A DNA stretch of 64,000 nt from Haloarcula vallismortis ATCC 29715 (GTDB lineage Archaea > Halobacteriota > Halobacteria > Halobacteriales > Haloarculaceae). The stretch is taken from assembly GCF_000337775.1 (NCBI RefSeq), contig NZ_AOLQ01000042.1, positions 62,001 to 126,000 on the forward strand. Direction: 5' to 3'. Below, piece by piece: positions 1 through 9,009 of this stretch. Below the pieces are notes generated by a model, which saw only the letters and a program-made list of their open reading frames with translations, was not told the DNA's origin and did not search any database. Position 1 is the stretch's first letter. The number at the start of each line of letters is the position of its first letter. Made by a program: the position numbers and the translations under genes.

Positions 1-1009
1 CGGAGTACTCACAAACGGCGTCCGCAACGCCTTCCTCGACGGTGGCGTTTAGATTTGCTGGTTCCCGTTGGCGGTCATCGAGCGTCCGGCCGACGTGTCG
101 TGCGTTCTCGGAAAGCGCTGACAGGCGTTCCGTCGCCGAGACGACGGCGTCGAGATGTTCTCTGGCCGCTTCGTCGAACAGGCCTTGCTCCACGAGCCAC
201 TGCAGTCGGCCGCTGATAACATTGAGTTCGTTTCGGAGATTGTGGCGAAGCACACGGTTGACGACAGAGAGACGCTCTTCTCGGCGTTCGACATCGTTAC
301 GGAACTGGTGAATGTCGCGGGTTTGCTCTAAGAGTAGCGCCACGTTGGAAAGCGGCGCGCCGTACTCGATTGCTTCCTCCGGGGAGGTGTAGTACGGGTT
401 TGTACAGAGCGTCTCACGGTAGATGATCATCTCGTGGGTCTGCAGTGCTTTGCCCACCGCTTCTTCCGCAAACTGTTCGAGGCTGTACTGGCACAGTGCC
501 GTGACCGGCAGCTCCGGGCAAGCCTCGTCAAAGCGGTGCTCGAACTCCATGACCTCGTCGAAACTGCAATCGAGACCGAACGACCAGCTGTTCTCACCAG
601 CTACGCGGAGGCCGTCGTACCCGTCCGCGACGGCATCGGCCGCTATGTCGCGGAACGCGTCGACGCTCTCGACCGGGTCGAACGCACTGTCGGAGTAAAT
701 CTCGTTGGCGTCAATCAGTGTCAGTTGTCCGGCAGCCTGTAGCGAATCGACATCAAGCCCAACGCCGGTGAGTGCGTCCCGAATCGTCTCCACATCGTTT
801 TCGTCGAACAGATAAACGACTCGCTCGCCCTGCCGGATACCGCGGGCGACGTACGTCGTGATGACGCGTATCTGTTCAGCGTGCGTCCGATAAAACAGAG
901 CAAGGTGGCGGGGCAACTCGGTCGTGGCGAGCTGTGTTTGGAACTGCCGACGCCTGTCAGCGGCGGACGAGTCCGAGGCGTCCAACTCGTTCACCGGGGA
1001 CCCGGACAT
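1..1009 (-). CDS. MEDS-domain sensor histidine kinase (partial, 3' end beyond window)
   Basis: This reading frame is open from an ATG at 1009 to the window edge, so the C-terminus is missing. Residues from about 25 to 200 form a MEDS sensor domain, recognisable by a LALFYR start, a VVYLFDEN strand and a closing RETLCTNPYY motif. A HisKA-like helix follows with the phospho-acceptor motif RVLRHNLRNELNV. MEDS-kinases in haloarchaea are soluble sensors of unknown ligand. The ATPase domain should lie to the left of base 1. An in-frame ATG at 1021 is an alternative start. Family assignment is confident; the signal is unknown. Confidence 0.85.
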   Translation of the reverse strand, partial: MSGSPVNELDASDSSAADRRRQFQTQLATTELPRHLALFYRTHAEQIRVITTYVARGIRQGERVVYLFDENDVETIRDALTGVGLDVDSLQAAGQLTLIDANEIYSDSAFDPVESVDAFRDIAADAVADGYDGLRVAGENSWSFGLDCSFDEVMEFEHRFDEACPELPVTALCQYSLEQFAEEAVGKALQTHEMIIYRETLCTNPYYTSPEEAIEYGAPLSNVALLLEQTRDIHQFRNDVERREERLSVVNRVLRHNLRNELNVISGRLQWLVEQGLFDEAAREHLDAVVSATERLSALSENARHVGRTLDDRQREPANLNATVEEGVADAVCEYS

Positions 1010-1173
1010 GGTTACTATCATATGTTGAAACCCCCTTATTCCTTGGACTGTGAACGAACCACCGGAATTTAAACAAATCAACACCTCCGTCCGATTCGCG
1101 CCGGGCTGTGGCACTAGTGGATATATCCTCTCCACCGGAACCGGTGTGTTGTAGACAGCGACAGCGAGTCCGA

Positions 1174-1362
1174 CTACCCGACGAACGTCACGCCGTCACA
1201 GACCGGACACTCGACGGCGTCGGCGTTGGCAGCCGTGACTGTGTCGACAGCACCGTAGACGACTGCATGCGTTACCGGTTCGGGAATCTGGCGCTCACAG
1301 AGCGGGCACTCGACGACGCCCGCCCGCAGTCGGTCGCGGTCGATGCTGTGGCCGTCGGTCAC
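1174..1362 (-). CDS. Small zinc-knuckle protein, 62 aa
   Basis: A short protein with two CPxC pairs (CPLC near residue 20 and CPVC near residue 53), which could hold one zinc ion. Its ATG overlaps the stop of the upstream Rieske gene by 4 nt (ATGA), so the two are probably translated together. I do not recognise a family. The coupling suggests it serves the Rieske protein, perhaps in assembly or as a partner, but that is inference. Nothing in the sequence indicates catalysis. Confidence 0.6.
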   Translation of the reverse strand: MTDGHSIDRDRLRAGVVECPLCERQIPEPVTHAVVYGAVDTVTAANADAVECPVCDGVTFVG

Positions 1363-1760
1363 AGTTGGAGGTGGGACGTGGAACTCGGACCGTCGTCGTC
1401 ATCGATACCGCCCTCGTGGGCGAACGTGTAGTCGTCGTCGGTGAGGAACACATCGCCGTGGGTCTCGGATATATCGACGCCGGGGAGTGTCGTCCCGGCG
1501 GCGTCGCCGTTGTCGCAGCCGCCGCCACAGGCGTCGAACAGCGACCCGTGTCGGGGACAGATGAGCTGGTCGCCCCGCATCGGGACGCCTCGCCCGGTGT
1601 CGAACCGCTGTGCCTCGTGCGTACATCGGTTGACCCACGCTTCGACGCCGTCCTCGCAGGGGACGAGGACGACCTCTTCAAGATCGCCATATGCGTCTTT
1701 GGCAGTGAACAGCCACGACCCGTCCTCATGGACCGTCTCGACTGTGGTGAGTCGCTGCAC
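1359..1760 (-). CDS. Rieske [2Fe-2S] ferredoxin-like protein
   Basis: The 133-residue protein has both Rieske ligand boxes: C46-T-H48 and C68-P-R-H71, spaced as in small NirD/ferredoxin-type Rieske proteins. The start is a GTG at 1760. There is no signal peptide, so it should be a cytoplasmic electron carrier. A CGGGC cysteine cluster near residues 78-82 lies just after the second box and is unusual. The C-terminus is acidic and low in complexity. The following zinc-knuckle gene overlaps by 4 nt. The redox partner is not evident from the neighbours. Confidence 0.85.
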   Translation of the reverse strand: MQRLTTVETVHEDGSWLFTAKDAYGDLEEVVLVPCEDGVEAWVNRCTHEAQRFDTGRGVPMRGDQLICPRHGSLFDACGGGCDNGDAAGTTLPGVDISETHGDVFLTDDDYTFAHEGGIDDDDGPSSTSHLQL

Positions 1761-1821
1761 GACTGGCGCGTTAGGGTGCCGCTGGTATCAGCGTTACCGT
1801 CGCACGGCTATCCTGTCCGCG

Positions 1822-2298
1822 TCACTCACCGGCTTCCGCGGCGATGAGACGCACCAGTGCCGTAACGAACAGTTCGAACAGCCGCCAGATCAACACGCAA
1901 CTGACGACGAGCACGGCGAGGACAATGGCGACGAGCCACAGGAGGAGGCCGAACTGCAACTGGGTGAGCAGCCCCGTCGCCAGTCCGGCGACGAACCCGC
2001 CGAGGAAGAGACCGCCAGCGGCCTGGAGACAGCGCCGTTGCCAGTGGTCGAACGCCAGCGCGTCTTCGGCCCCAAGCAGCGACGGCAAAGCGATGCCGAG
2101 CCCGGCACCGCCCAGCGCGAGAATGAAAAAGACGCTACCGAACAGATACGAGAGTCCGCGGACGAACCCGTCGTCGGACGCCGACGCTGTCGGCATCGTC
2201 GAGAACGAGTACAGCACTGCCACCGTCACGACAGCGCCCGTGAGAACGAGCACACCTCGGATGGCAGTGACGGCGTACCGGCGCTTGTCCGCTGTCAT
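1822..2298 (-). CDS. Haloarchaeal membrane protein of unknown function, 158 aa
   Basis: I do not recognise the family with certainty. The protein has about four hydrophobic segments (roughly residues 11-31, 45-68, 88-110 and 116-150) separated by short polar loops, with an acidic loop near residue 42. The ATG at 2298 follows a positively charged MTADKRRY start, suggesting a cytoplasmic N-terminus. It stands alone: the Rieske gene downstream has its own start after 61 nt, and the next gene upstream is divergent. Confidence 0.65.
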   Translation of the reverse strand: MTADKRRYAVTAIRGVLVLTGAVVTVAVLYSFSTMPTASASDDGFVRGLSYLFGSVFFILALGGAGLGIALPSLLGAEDALAFDHWQRRCLQAAGGLFLGGFVAGLATGLLTQLQFGLLLWLVAIVLAVLVVSCVLIWRLFELFVTALVRLIAAEAGE

Positions 2299-2452
2299 CG
2301 TCTGACGATTGTAACATAACCGTCATAAATCTTCGGAGACGTATATATCTGGAGCCGACGCCAGTCGGTCTGTCCGAGCAGGGCTGTCAGCGTGACCCAC
2401 TGCGATGGGTGTATCCGAAGCGGTTATACGGCCACGCGCAAGTCTGGCAGGT

Positions 2453-3166
2453 ATGAGCGACTGGGCGGACTGGGACCATATCGTGAAGATAGACCCCGAT
2501 AAGACGCTGGTTGACGGAGAAACGTTCGAAGATGTCGCGGCGACGGGGACCGACGCCATCGAAGTCGGCGGGACCACCGGTATGACAGAGGAGAAGATGA
2601 AACGGGTCGTCGACGCCTGCGGGAAACACGACATCCCCGTGTACATCGAGCCGTCCAACCCCGCGTCCGTCGTCCACAGCGACCGTCACGACGGCTATCT
2701 CATCCCGGTCGTGATGAACGCCGGCGACGTGGCTTGGATCACCGGCGCGCACAAGGAGTGGATACGCATGGACGACGATATCGACTGGTCGCGGACCTTC
2801 ACCGAGGCCTACATCGTGATGAATCCGGAGGCGTCGGTGGCGTCCTACACGCAGGCCAACTGTGACCTCGATGCGGACGACGTGGCCGCCTACGCCGAGG
2901 CCGCCGAACACCTGCTGGGTCAGGAAATCGTCTACGTCGAGTACTCGGGGATGCTCGGCGACACTGACATCGTCGCCGCCGCTGCGGACATTCTCGACGA
3001 CGCGACGCTGTTCTATGGCGGCGGTATCCACGATTACGAGTCCGCCCGCACCATGGGACAGCACGCCGATACCATCGTCGTCGGCGACCTCGTCCACGAC
3101 GAAGGCGTCGATGCGGTGCGAGAGACGGTAAAAGGCGCGAAAGACGCGACGGCGACAGTCCGATAG
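2453..3166 (+). CDS. Geranylgeranylglyceryl phosphate synthase
   Basis: This enzyme makes the first ether bond of archaeal membrane lipids, joining sn-glycerol-1-phosphate to geranylgeranyl diphosphate. The 237-residue TIM barrel shows VKIDPDK (residues 11-17), IEVGGTTG (37-43), YVEYSG (161-166), FYGGGI (187-192) and a late IVVGD phosphate-binding strand, all typical of the PcrB/GGGPS family. I chose the ATG at 2453 over one at 2405 because a TATA-like box (TTATAC, 2423-2428) sits about 25 nt upstream, as in leaderless haloarchaeal genes. The stop is immediately followed by the convergent permease stop. Confidence 0.95.
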   Translation: MSDWADWDHIVKIDPDKTLVDGETFEDVAATGTDAIEVGGTTGMTEEKMKRVVDACGKHDIPVYIEPSNPASVVHSDRHDGYLIPVVMNAGDVAWITGAHKEWIRMDDDIDWSRTFTEAYIVMNPEASVASYTQANCDLDADDVAAYAEAAEHLLGQEIVYVEYSGMLGDTDIVAAAADILDDATLFYGGGIHDYESARTMGQHADTIVVGDLVHDEGVDAVRETVKGAKDATATVR

Positions 3167-5371
3167 CTAGAACGCCAGCCGTTCGAGCAGCCGACCGACG
3201 ACGCCGCCGGGATGCGTTTTTCTGTCTACTTCCATCGACGCGTGGTCGCTGTCCTCGATTGCCGACTGCGCGGTTCCATCGTCGTCTGACGTGCGGGCCG
3301 AGAGTCCGCCGTCGTTCGCGTGTATCAGGAGGCTGCTGTCGCTATCAGCCGCGTCTATCGCAGCCGAAAGGTCGTCGCGGGCGACAAACGTTCGCTCCGT
3401 CGGCACGTCACAGAGGTCCAGCAGGTCGTCGTGATACGCTTCGAGTTGCGTCCGTTCCTCGGACGATTGCCGGTCGTCGAGCGGGTAGAGGAACTGGAGG
3501 TCGGCCCCGGTCTCCGTCGCGACGGCGTTGCCGACGCGGACTTTCAGCGGGTCATATGGGCCGCGGGTCGTGACGAGGGTGATGGTTTCCAGCGCTTCGA
3601 GGGGCTGTGCATCGACGGCGATGGTGTCACAGTCGGTCTGCTTTCGGATGCGGTCGATGCTATCGCCCAGCAGCGAGTCCTCGAACGACGCACCCCGTTC
3701 CACCAGGAGTACGTCGACGTCTCGTTCCTCGACGGCGTTGGCGACGGCCCGCTCCGGATGGTGGCTGACGAGTTCGCCGTACTCGACGGGGACATCGAAC
3801 TCGGCCGCCAGCGCATCGGTCCGGGACTCGAATTCGAGGTCGTCAGAGGACTGCACGCCCGAAGCGTAATCGAGGGGCTGCTGATCGGGGACCTCGTCGA
3901 ACTGGACGACGGAGAGACGGCTGTCGTCGGGCGAGAGCGCGGCGCCGACTTCCAGCAGTGTCGCTTCGCTCTGTCGCGAGGAGCCTTCGGGGAGCGCGAC
4001 AAGCACGGAGGCCTCTGCCGTTTTGTCGAGGCACTCTTCGGTCTGGTCGAGGGCGCGGTCGCCGATGCTCCGGCGGACGGACTCTTTGATCGCCCCTTCT
4101 CTGGTGACCCGCGGTCGGACGTACCCCAGATACCAGAGGAGGCTGACGACGACAATGCCGACAGCTCCGACCATCGCGATTAGCCCCATCTGCGTCAGCA
4201 AGGCGAATCCAGTTATGGTACCGAATATCGGCGTCCATGGGTACAGCGGGACCTCGAAGGAGGGGTCGTAGTCAGGGGCGTCGCTCTCTCGGAAGCCGAT
4301 GAGCGCGACGTTGATGAGCGCGAACACGAGAATCTTGAACGCGCTCGCGAGCTTCGCAATCTCCAGAATCGGAACGAAGAGGATGAGGAGCAACATCACA
4401 CCGCCGGTCAGCGTGATTGCGGTCACCGGCGTCCCGAACCGGTCGCTGACCGTGCTGAACAGTTCGGGTGCAAGCCCGTCGCGGCTCATCGCGAACGGGT
4501 AGCGAGACGAGGACAGGATACCGGCGTTGGCCGTGCTGACCAGCGCCAGAATCGCCGCGAGAACCACGGCCGCAATACCGGCGGTGCCAAGCGTCGCCTC
4601 GGCCGCGTCTGCAATCGGCGTCGTACTCCCGGCGAGCTGGTCGAGCGGGATGACGCCAACGACGACGGCGACGACGAGCACGTACAGCAGCGTCGTGAAG
4701 GCGAGCGAACCGAGCATCCCGAGCGGAATGACACGGTCCGGGTCCTCGACCTCCTCGGCGATAGAGGCTATCTTCGTCACGCCGGCGAAGGAGACGAACA
4801 CGAGGCCGGTCGCGGCGAAGATGCCGCTCGCCCCGTACTCCCACATCCCGCCGTAGCTCGCAGTGTTGACTGCCGGGCCGCCGCCAGCGACGAACCAGCC
4901 GATTGCCACGAGCATCACCGCGACGATACCGATCTGGAGCCGCCCGGTCTGTTCCGCGCCGAGGATGTTGACGAGGATGAGAACGGCAGCGAGCCCGATG
5001 GCAACCGGCTTGATTGGGAGGTCGAATAGCAACACGAGATACGGCACGCCGCCGACGAGCGCCAGCGCGCCCTTGAACGAGAGGGAGAACCACGTTCCGA
5101 GTCCCGAAACGGTGCCCAGCAGCGGCCCCATCGACCGCTCGATGTAGACGTAGGTGCCGCCGGCTTCGGGCATGGCGGTCGCCATCTCTGCCTTGCTGAG
5201 TGCCGCGGGAAGCACGAGCACACCTGCGAGGAGGTAGGCGGCGATAATGCCGGCCCCGGCGTCTTTCACCGCCAGCGCCGGCAAAATGAAGATGCCGCTG
5301 CCGACCATCGCACCGATGGATATCGCTACCACTGACAGCAGTCCGAGGTCGCGTTCCAGGTCCTTGGCCAT
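3167..5371 (-). CDS. APC-family amino acid permease with C-terminal USP-like domains
   Basis: The first ~430 residues form a 12-helix APC-superfamily transporter, with the IGAMVGSGIFILP motif in helix 1 and a conserved EAGGTYVYIE stretch. From about residue 440 to the end there are two cytoplasmic UspA-like segments, the first with VLVALPEGSSRQSEA and the second with ITLVTTRGPYD. Permease-USP fusions are common in haloarchaea and may sense nucleotide or stress state. The gene follows a TrkA-N-like gene by 2 nt, so the two are one operon. An Lrp-family regulator lies just upstream. The substrate is probably an amino acid but cannot be named. Confidence 0.88.
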   Translation of the reverse strand: MAKDLERDLGLLSVVAISIGAMVGSGIFILPALAVKDAGAGIIAAYLLAGVLVLPAALSKAEMATAMPEAGGTYVYIERSMGPLLGTVSGLGTWFSLSFKGALALVGGVPYLVLLFDLPIKPVAIGLAAVLILVNILGAEQTGRLQIGIVAVMLVAIGWFVAGGGPAVNTASYGGMWEYGASGIFAATGLVFVSFAGVTKIASIAEEVEDPDRVIPLGMLGSLAFTTLLYVLVVAVVVGVIPLDQLAGSTTPIADAAEATLGTAGIAAVVLAAILALVSTANAGILSSSRYPFAMSRDGLAPELFSTVSDRFGTPVTAITLTGGVMLLLILFVPILEIAKLASAFKILVFALINVALIGFRESDAPDYDPSFEVPLYPWTPIFGTITGFALLTQMGLIAMVGAVGIVVVSLLWYLGYVRPRVTREGAIKESVRRSIGDRALDQTEECLDKTAEASVLVALPEGSSRQSEATLLEVGAALSPDDSRLSVVQFDEVPDQQPLDYASGVQSSDDLEFESRTDALAAEFDVPVEYGELVSHHPERAVANAVEERDVDVLLVERGASFEDSLLGDSIDRIRKQTDCDTIAVDAQPLEALETITLVTTRGPYDPLKVRVGNAVATETGADLQFLYPLDDRQSSEERTQLEAYHDDLLDLCDVPTERTFVARDDLSAAIDAADSDSSLLIHANDGGLSARTSDDDGTAQSAIEDSDHASMEVDRKTHPGGVVGRLLERLAF

Positions 5372-5373
5372 AG

Positions 5374-5838
5374 TTACGCGGTTTCAGGCATCTGGAGTGT
5401 CGTTTCGACAGCGCGTTCCAGTTCCGTCGCCAGGACCTGCGAGCTACAGATCACTTCCGTGGCGACTGACTCGAACGCCGACCGATGCTGTGGGTCGTTG
5501 AGCACGACGACCACGGTTTCGACACCGAACTGCGTCCGAAGCAGTTGTGTCACAAGAAAGGCACCGTGGTCCGTCTGCATCGAAACAAGGGCGATGTCGG
5601 TCGTTTCAGCCCCGGCGTCCTGGAGAACAGCACGTTTTCGCCCGTCACCGACTACCACGCGGGTGTCGTCGGGTACTTGCCCGGCAACGCCGTCGTGGTC
5701 GGTGACGAGACAGGTATCGGCGTCTCGACTGAATGCCGTTACGACCGCAGACCCGACGTGGCGGTCGCTGATGACCAGTACCGACGGCGGGTCCACGTCG
5801 TCATCTACCTGTTCGCGGAGTCCTGTAAGAGATATCAT
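5374..5838 (-). CDS. TrkA-N-like regulatory protein with degenerate nucleotide loop
   Basis: The protein has the alternating strand-helix pattern of a TrkA-N/RCK Rossmann domain (PSVLVISDRHVGSAVV, DTRVVVGDGRKRAVL, IALVSMQTDHGAFLVT), but the glycine loop GxGxxG is replaced by SDRHVG, so nucleotide binding may be weak or altered. It ends 2 nt before the permease-USP gene and probably regulates that transporter. The start is placed at ATG 5838. A GTG at 5877 is a real alternative, because a TATA-like TTTATC lies about 24 nt before it. Confidence 0.75.
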   Translation of the reverse strand: MISLTGLREQVDDDVDPPSVLVISDRHVGSAVVTAFSRDADTCLVTDHDGVAGQVPDDTRVVVGDGRKRAVLQDAGAETTDIALVSMQTDHGAFLVTQLLRTQFGVETVVVVLNDPQHRSAFESVATEVICSSQVLATELERAVETTLQMPETA

Positions 5839-5930
5839 AGGGTTCGTGGAAGCCGGTCTTACCCAGCCGATACGCACCCATTGGTTCCGATAACCGATAA
5901 ATGGCTAGGCCTCAGTTCCGATTCCGAATC

Positions 5931-5962
5931 TATATACGTATATAATCAATTTTCGGAAAATT
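5931..5962. promoter_or_regulatory. Two adjacent AT-rich perfect palindromes (candidate Lrp operator)
   Basis: TATATACGTATATA (5931-5944) is a perfect 14-nt palindrome. AATTTTC-G-GAAAATT (5948-5962) is a perfect 7+7 inverted repeat with one central base. They lie directly after the Lrp gene stop and upstream of the TrkA-like/permease operon. Lrp/AsnC proteins bind such AT-rich dyads, so a regulatory role is plausible. Part of it could instead serve as an lrp terminator. Confidence 0.5.
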
Positions 5963-5965
5963 ATA

Positions 5966-6457
5966 CTACTTAGTCTCCGCGTCGGAATCGGTATGACCGA
6001 ACTGGTGGAATGGCCGTGTGTACTCGTTGCGGATGAGGTCTTCATCGACGACCTCCAGTCCGATATCGTTGAGGTCCCTGCCGATACGGCTCAGGTCGTT
6101 CCCGTCGGTTCCGACCACCTCGACGTGGACGTTGTCGGCCCCGGTCATGACCTCCCGGATGGCGACGACGCCGGACACGTCGAGTGCCCGCTGTGCGACC
6201 TCCTCGCGCTCGTGGATTGGTGCCGTACAGACGATGAGCGTGTGGAGTTGATACCCCGCGGCCTCGTAATCCACATCGACATCGTAGCCGGCGATGACGC
6301 CGGCTTCTTCGAGTTTCGTGATACGGTTCCGGACGGTTCGTGCCGAGACATCAAGCGATTCGGCAATCTCACTCGCCGAGGTGTGTCTCGCGTCCTGCTG
6401 GAGCGCATAGATGATGTTCCTGTCCAGGTCGTCGATGGGATACTCCGGATCGGCCAT
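5966..6457 (-). CDS. Lrp/AsnC family transcriptional regulator
   Basis: The N-terminal ~60 residues form a winged helix (LDRNIIYALQQDARHTSASEIAESL, then a recognition helix around VSARTVRNRITKLEEAGVI). The rest is an AsnC ligand-binding fold ending in a strand with DNVHVEVVGTD. The length of 163 residues is normal. It lies immediately upstream of, and in the same direction as, the TrkA-like/amino acid permease genes, making that operon its likely target. The effector is probably an amino acid, by family. Confidence 0.92.
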   Translation of the reverse strand: MADPEYPIDDLDRNIIYALQQDARHTSASEIAESLDVSARTVRNRITKLEEAGVIAGYDVDVDYEAAGYQLHTLIVCTAPIHEREEVAQRALDVSGVVAIREVMTGADNVHVEVVGTDGNDLSRIGRDLNDIGLEVVDEDLIRNEYTRPFHQFGHTDSDAETK

Positions 6458-6606
6458 ACTGAGTGTTTTGACGGCAGTCAGTACAAAGGTTCAGGATGTT
6501 GTCCCGGACGCCGTGGTTTCGTCTGGCTCTTTTCCACACTCAGCTGTGACTCGCAAGCAACACGACGGCCCGCTATGCAGATTCGAGGTATAGACGCCGC
6601 TGTGTC

Positions 6607-7179
6607 TCAGGAAAGCACCGACTGCTCGGTGAGTGTCACGGTTACTGACGGGTGGTACGCGACCCAGTCTGCATCCTCGCCTGTGCGGTAGGAGAGTGGA
6701 ACTGCGTCAAAGTAGCCTTGCAGCGTGTACGTGCCGGCATCTGAAACCCGCTGCCCGTCGAGTTCATACTGCCGCTCAATGGATTCATCAGCCCCCAGCG
6801 TCCCAGTGTGTGGATCATTACTTCTGCTTGCCCCGTTTGGCTGTATCTCGACGGTGGATGCCTTCTCATACTCGTCGGTCAACAGAAGGATGGCAACGGA
6901 CTCTGACGCATCCGCTGGCACCAGTCCTAACACCCCGAGTGGCCAGACGCCGGTGTTTTTGATCATAACGTCCTGTGTTCCAGTGTTTCGGAGCGTTATG
7001 TCTAGCTGACCCGGGCTTTCGATCGCGATATTCCGGTCAGCGACTGTCACATCGAGTGCGAGCGGGTGCGAATCGCCTTCGGTTTCCACGCTGGAGATAG
7101 TGTACTCGGTATCGCCGAGACAGCCGGCGAGACCGGACAGCGCCGCCGTCGACACGGTCAGATACTGGCGGCGATTCAT
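6607..7179 (-). CDS. Tat-exported lipoprotein of an ABC operon
   Basis: The N-terminus carries a twin-arginine motif (NRRQYL) and a lipobox LAGC with Cys20, typical of haloarchaeal Tat lipoproteins anchored outside the membrane. The mature part (~170 residues) is beta-rich and resembles an intracellular-proteinase-inhibitor or FixG-like Ig fold, with LDITLRNTGTQDVMIKNTG. It overlaps the upstream ABC ATPase gene by 4 nt, so it is the third gene of that operon. Its role in the transporter is unknown. It does not look like a solute-binding protein, because it is too small. Confidence 0.75.
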   Translation of the reverse strand: MNRRQYLTVSTAALSGLAGCLGDTEYTISSVETEGDSHPLALDVTVADRNIAIESPGQLDITLRNTGTQDVMIKNTGVWPLGVLGLVPADASESVAILLLTDEYEKASTVEIQPNGASRSNDPHTGTLGADESIERQYELDGQRVSDAGTYTLQGYFDAVPLSYRTGEDADWVAYHPSVTVTLTEQSVLS

Positions 7180-7925
7180 GCATCTCTCTCCGTAGTGGAG
7201 GCGGAGCCGTCAGTCAATGTCATGAAGATGTCCTCGACTGTCGCGTCAGACGAAAGGTCACAGGTGTCCCGGAGCGCCGGCAGGGTCCCCTCGACAATGA
7301 GGTCCCCCTCGTACAGAATCCCGATGCGGTCACAGACCAGATCGACTTGCCCGAGAACGTGACTGGAGAAGAACACCGTCGCACCGCGTTCGGACTCAGC
7401 TTCGACAACATCCCGAACCAGCGCGACGCCGTGAGGGTCAAGCCCGGTGAACGGCTCATCGAGAATCAGGAGATCCGGTGCCCCGACGAGACTCATTGCG
7501 AGCGCCAACCGCTGTTCCATGCCCTGTGAGAACTCGCCGGCGGGCCTTTCGACGGCGTCGGCCAGTCCGACACGCTCAAGCAGTGCTCGCGGGTCGTCAT
7601 CCGCACGCTTCGTATCGATTACCAGTTCGAGATGCCGCCGCGCGGACAGCGACTCATACGTCTCGAAGCGGTCCGGACAGATACCGACGCGCTGGTGACA
7701 GGCGACGACATCGTTCCACGGGTCGTGGCCCAGAACGCGCGCCGTCCCCGACGTTGGTTTGATATAATCCATCAGCAGATTGATTGTGGTCGACTTGCCA
7801 GCGCCGTTCGGGCCGAGGAAGCCGTACACCTCGCCCTGTTCGACAGTCATATTCAGCGCATCAATCGCGACAGTTTCGCCGTACTGCTTCGATAGCTCGT
7901 CGGTCTCGATTGCCGGCGGCGTCAT
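7176..7925 (-). CDS. ABC-2 type transporter ATP-binding protein
   Basis: This is a standard 249-residue ABC ATPase with Walker A GPNGAGKST, the Q-loop region, a signature motif in the variant form FSQGMEQRLALA, Walker B LLILDEPFTGLD and a switch histidine in SSHVLG. It resembles the CcmA/NosF exporters. It overlaps the permease gene upstream and the lipoprotein gene downstream by 4 nt each, giving the tightly coupled order permease-ATPase-lipoprotein. The substrate is not predictable. Confidence 0.93.
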   Translation of the reverse strand: MTPPAIETDELSKQYGETVAIDALNMTVEQGEVYGFLGPNGAGKSTTINLLMDYIKPTSGTARVLGHDPWNDVVACHQRVGICPDRFETYESLSARRHLELVIDTKRADDDPRALLERVGLADAVERPAGEFSQGMEQRLALAMSLVGAPDLLILDEPFTGLDPHGVALVRDVVEAESERGATVFFSSHVLGQVDLVCDRIGILYEGDLIVEGTLPALRDTCDLSSDATVEDIFMTLTDGSASTTERDA

Positions 7926-8821
7926 GCGAGGTCACCTCGCTTGAACCGATAGCCGGCCAGTACTAGCGGGACGACACCCCAGAAGAGCAGTATGACGAGG
8001 CCGAGCGATTCGTGGAGGTAGACCGGAACTGCCTGTCCGCTGAAGGCTGCATCAACGACGTACTCGTTGGTTGAGACACCGCGATACAGCACGTCGATGA
8101 CTGACGTGTACTGGCCACCGGAGTTTCCAACTCCGAGTATCCAGTTCGTTACTGTTCGGTACGCGCGCCCCGGCGAAACTCGGAGGATTGCGAACAACAG
8201 GCCGTCAGCCGGCGGGTCAAACGGATTGACTGCGTTGCCGGTCACGGCGGAGTAGATACCGACGCCGATGCGTTTCCACCCCAGCGTCAAAAGCAGAAAG
8301 AAACCGCCAAACAGCGCGCCAGTCACACGGACTGCACTGGTCGTGACTGCCGATGCCGCTGTTGCGACTGACACGAGCACAACGATATACAGCACCGTCA
8401 CCAGAAACACGCCGATGAAACGTAACGGGGAGAACAGCCCGAACTTGACGCCGCCAATGGTTCCGAGAACGACTGTCGACAGAGCGAACGGCACCACAGC
8501 GCCGACGCTCCGACCGCAGACTTTGCCGACAAGGATATCAGTCCGGGTAAGTGGCAGTCCAAGCAGAAACTTCAGACTGCCCGACGTGCGCTCCTCGATA
8601 ATCGACCGATACGTCAGCAACAGCACACCGAGCGGGAGGAGGACCGACCCGGCTACCTGAACGAAGCCGACCGTGACGTTCGGGCCAAGCACGTCCCAAC
8701 TCTCGTAGGTTGGACCATACCCCCAGACGACGAGCAGGGGCGCAAGTGTCCAGATTGCTTTCGATTTGAATAACGTGACCGCCTCTTTCCGTGCAACGGG
8801 AAACCATCGGGGGAGGGCCAT
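7922..8821 (-). CDS. ABC-2 type transporter permease (NosY-like)
   Basis: The 299-residue membrane protein has about six helices. Its first cytoplasmic region carries the ABC-2 permease hallmark, EERTSGSLKFLLGLPLTR. The first gene of a three-gene operon, it overlaps the ATPase gene by 4 nt. A TATA-like stretch (ATATGATATAC on the minus strand, about 8838-8852) lies some 25 nt before the ATG. It is divergent from aspS. It probably exports a small molecule or peptide, by family. Confidence 0.88.
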   Translation of the reverse strand: MALPRWFPVARKEAVTLFKSKAIWTLAPLLVVWGYGPTYESWDVLGPNVTVGFVQVAGSVLLPLGVLLLTYRSIIEERTSGSLKFLLGLPLTRTDILVGKVCGRSVGAVVPFALSTVVLGTIGGVKFGLFSPLRFIGVFLVTVLYIVVLVSVATAASAVTTSAVRVTGALFGGFFLLLTLGWKRIGVGIYSAVTGNAVNPFDPPADGLLFAILRVSPGRAYRTVTNWILGVGNSGGQYTSVIDVLYRGVSTNEYVVDAAFSGQAVPVYLHESLGLVILLFWGVVPLVLAGYRFKRGDLA

Positions 8822-9009
8822 GTGGTCGGGTTTGAAAGTATATCATATAAAATACACTACCAACGGCTGCTATGTTTACACAGAAGCGCGCTATCGCTTC
8901 GGTCGACCCAAAGGTGTTGTATTTTCTCGCGGCCAACCGCTGTTCCGAGAACGGATTCCCCTCGCCTCGAAAGACTGTTCTTAAGTTGTGGCCACAAGAA
9001 CGAACAGCC

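Noticed and set aside
2387-3097. Open frame of 236 codons antisense to the GGGP synthase gene
   Set aside because: The opposite strand encodes all conserved GGGPS motifs; this frame has only Val/Asp/Gly-rich shadow sequence.
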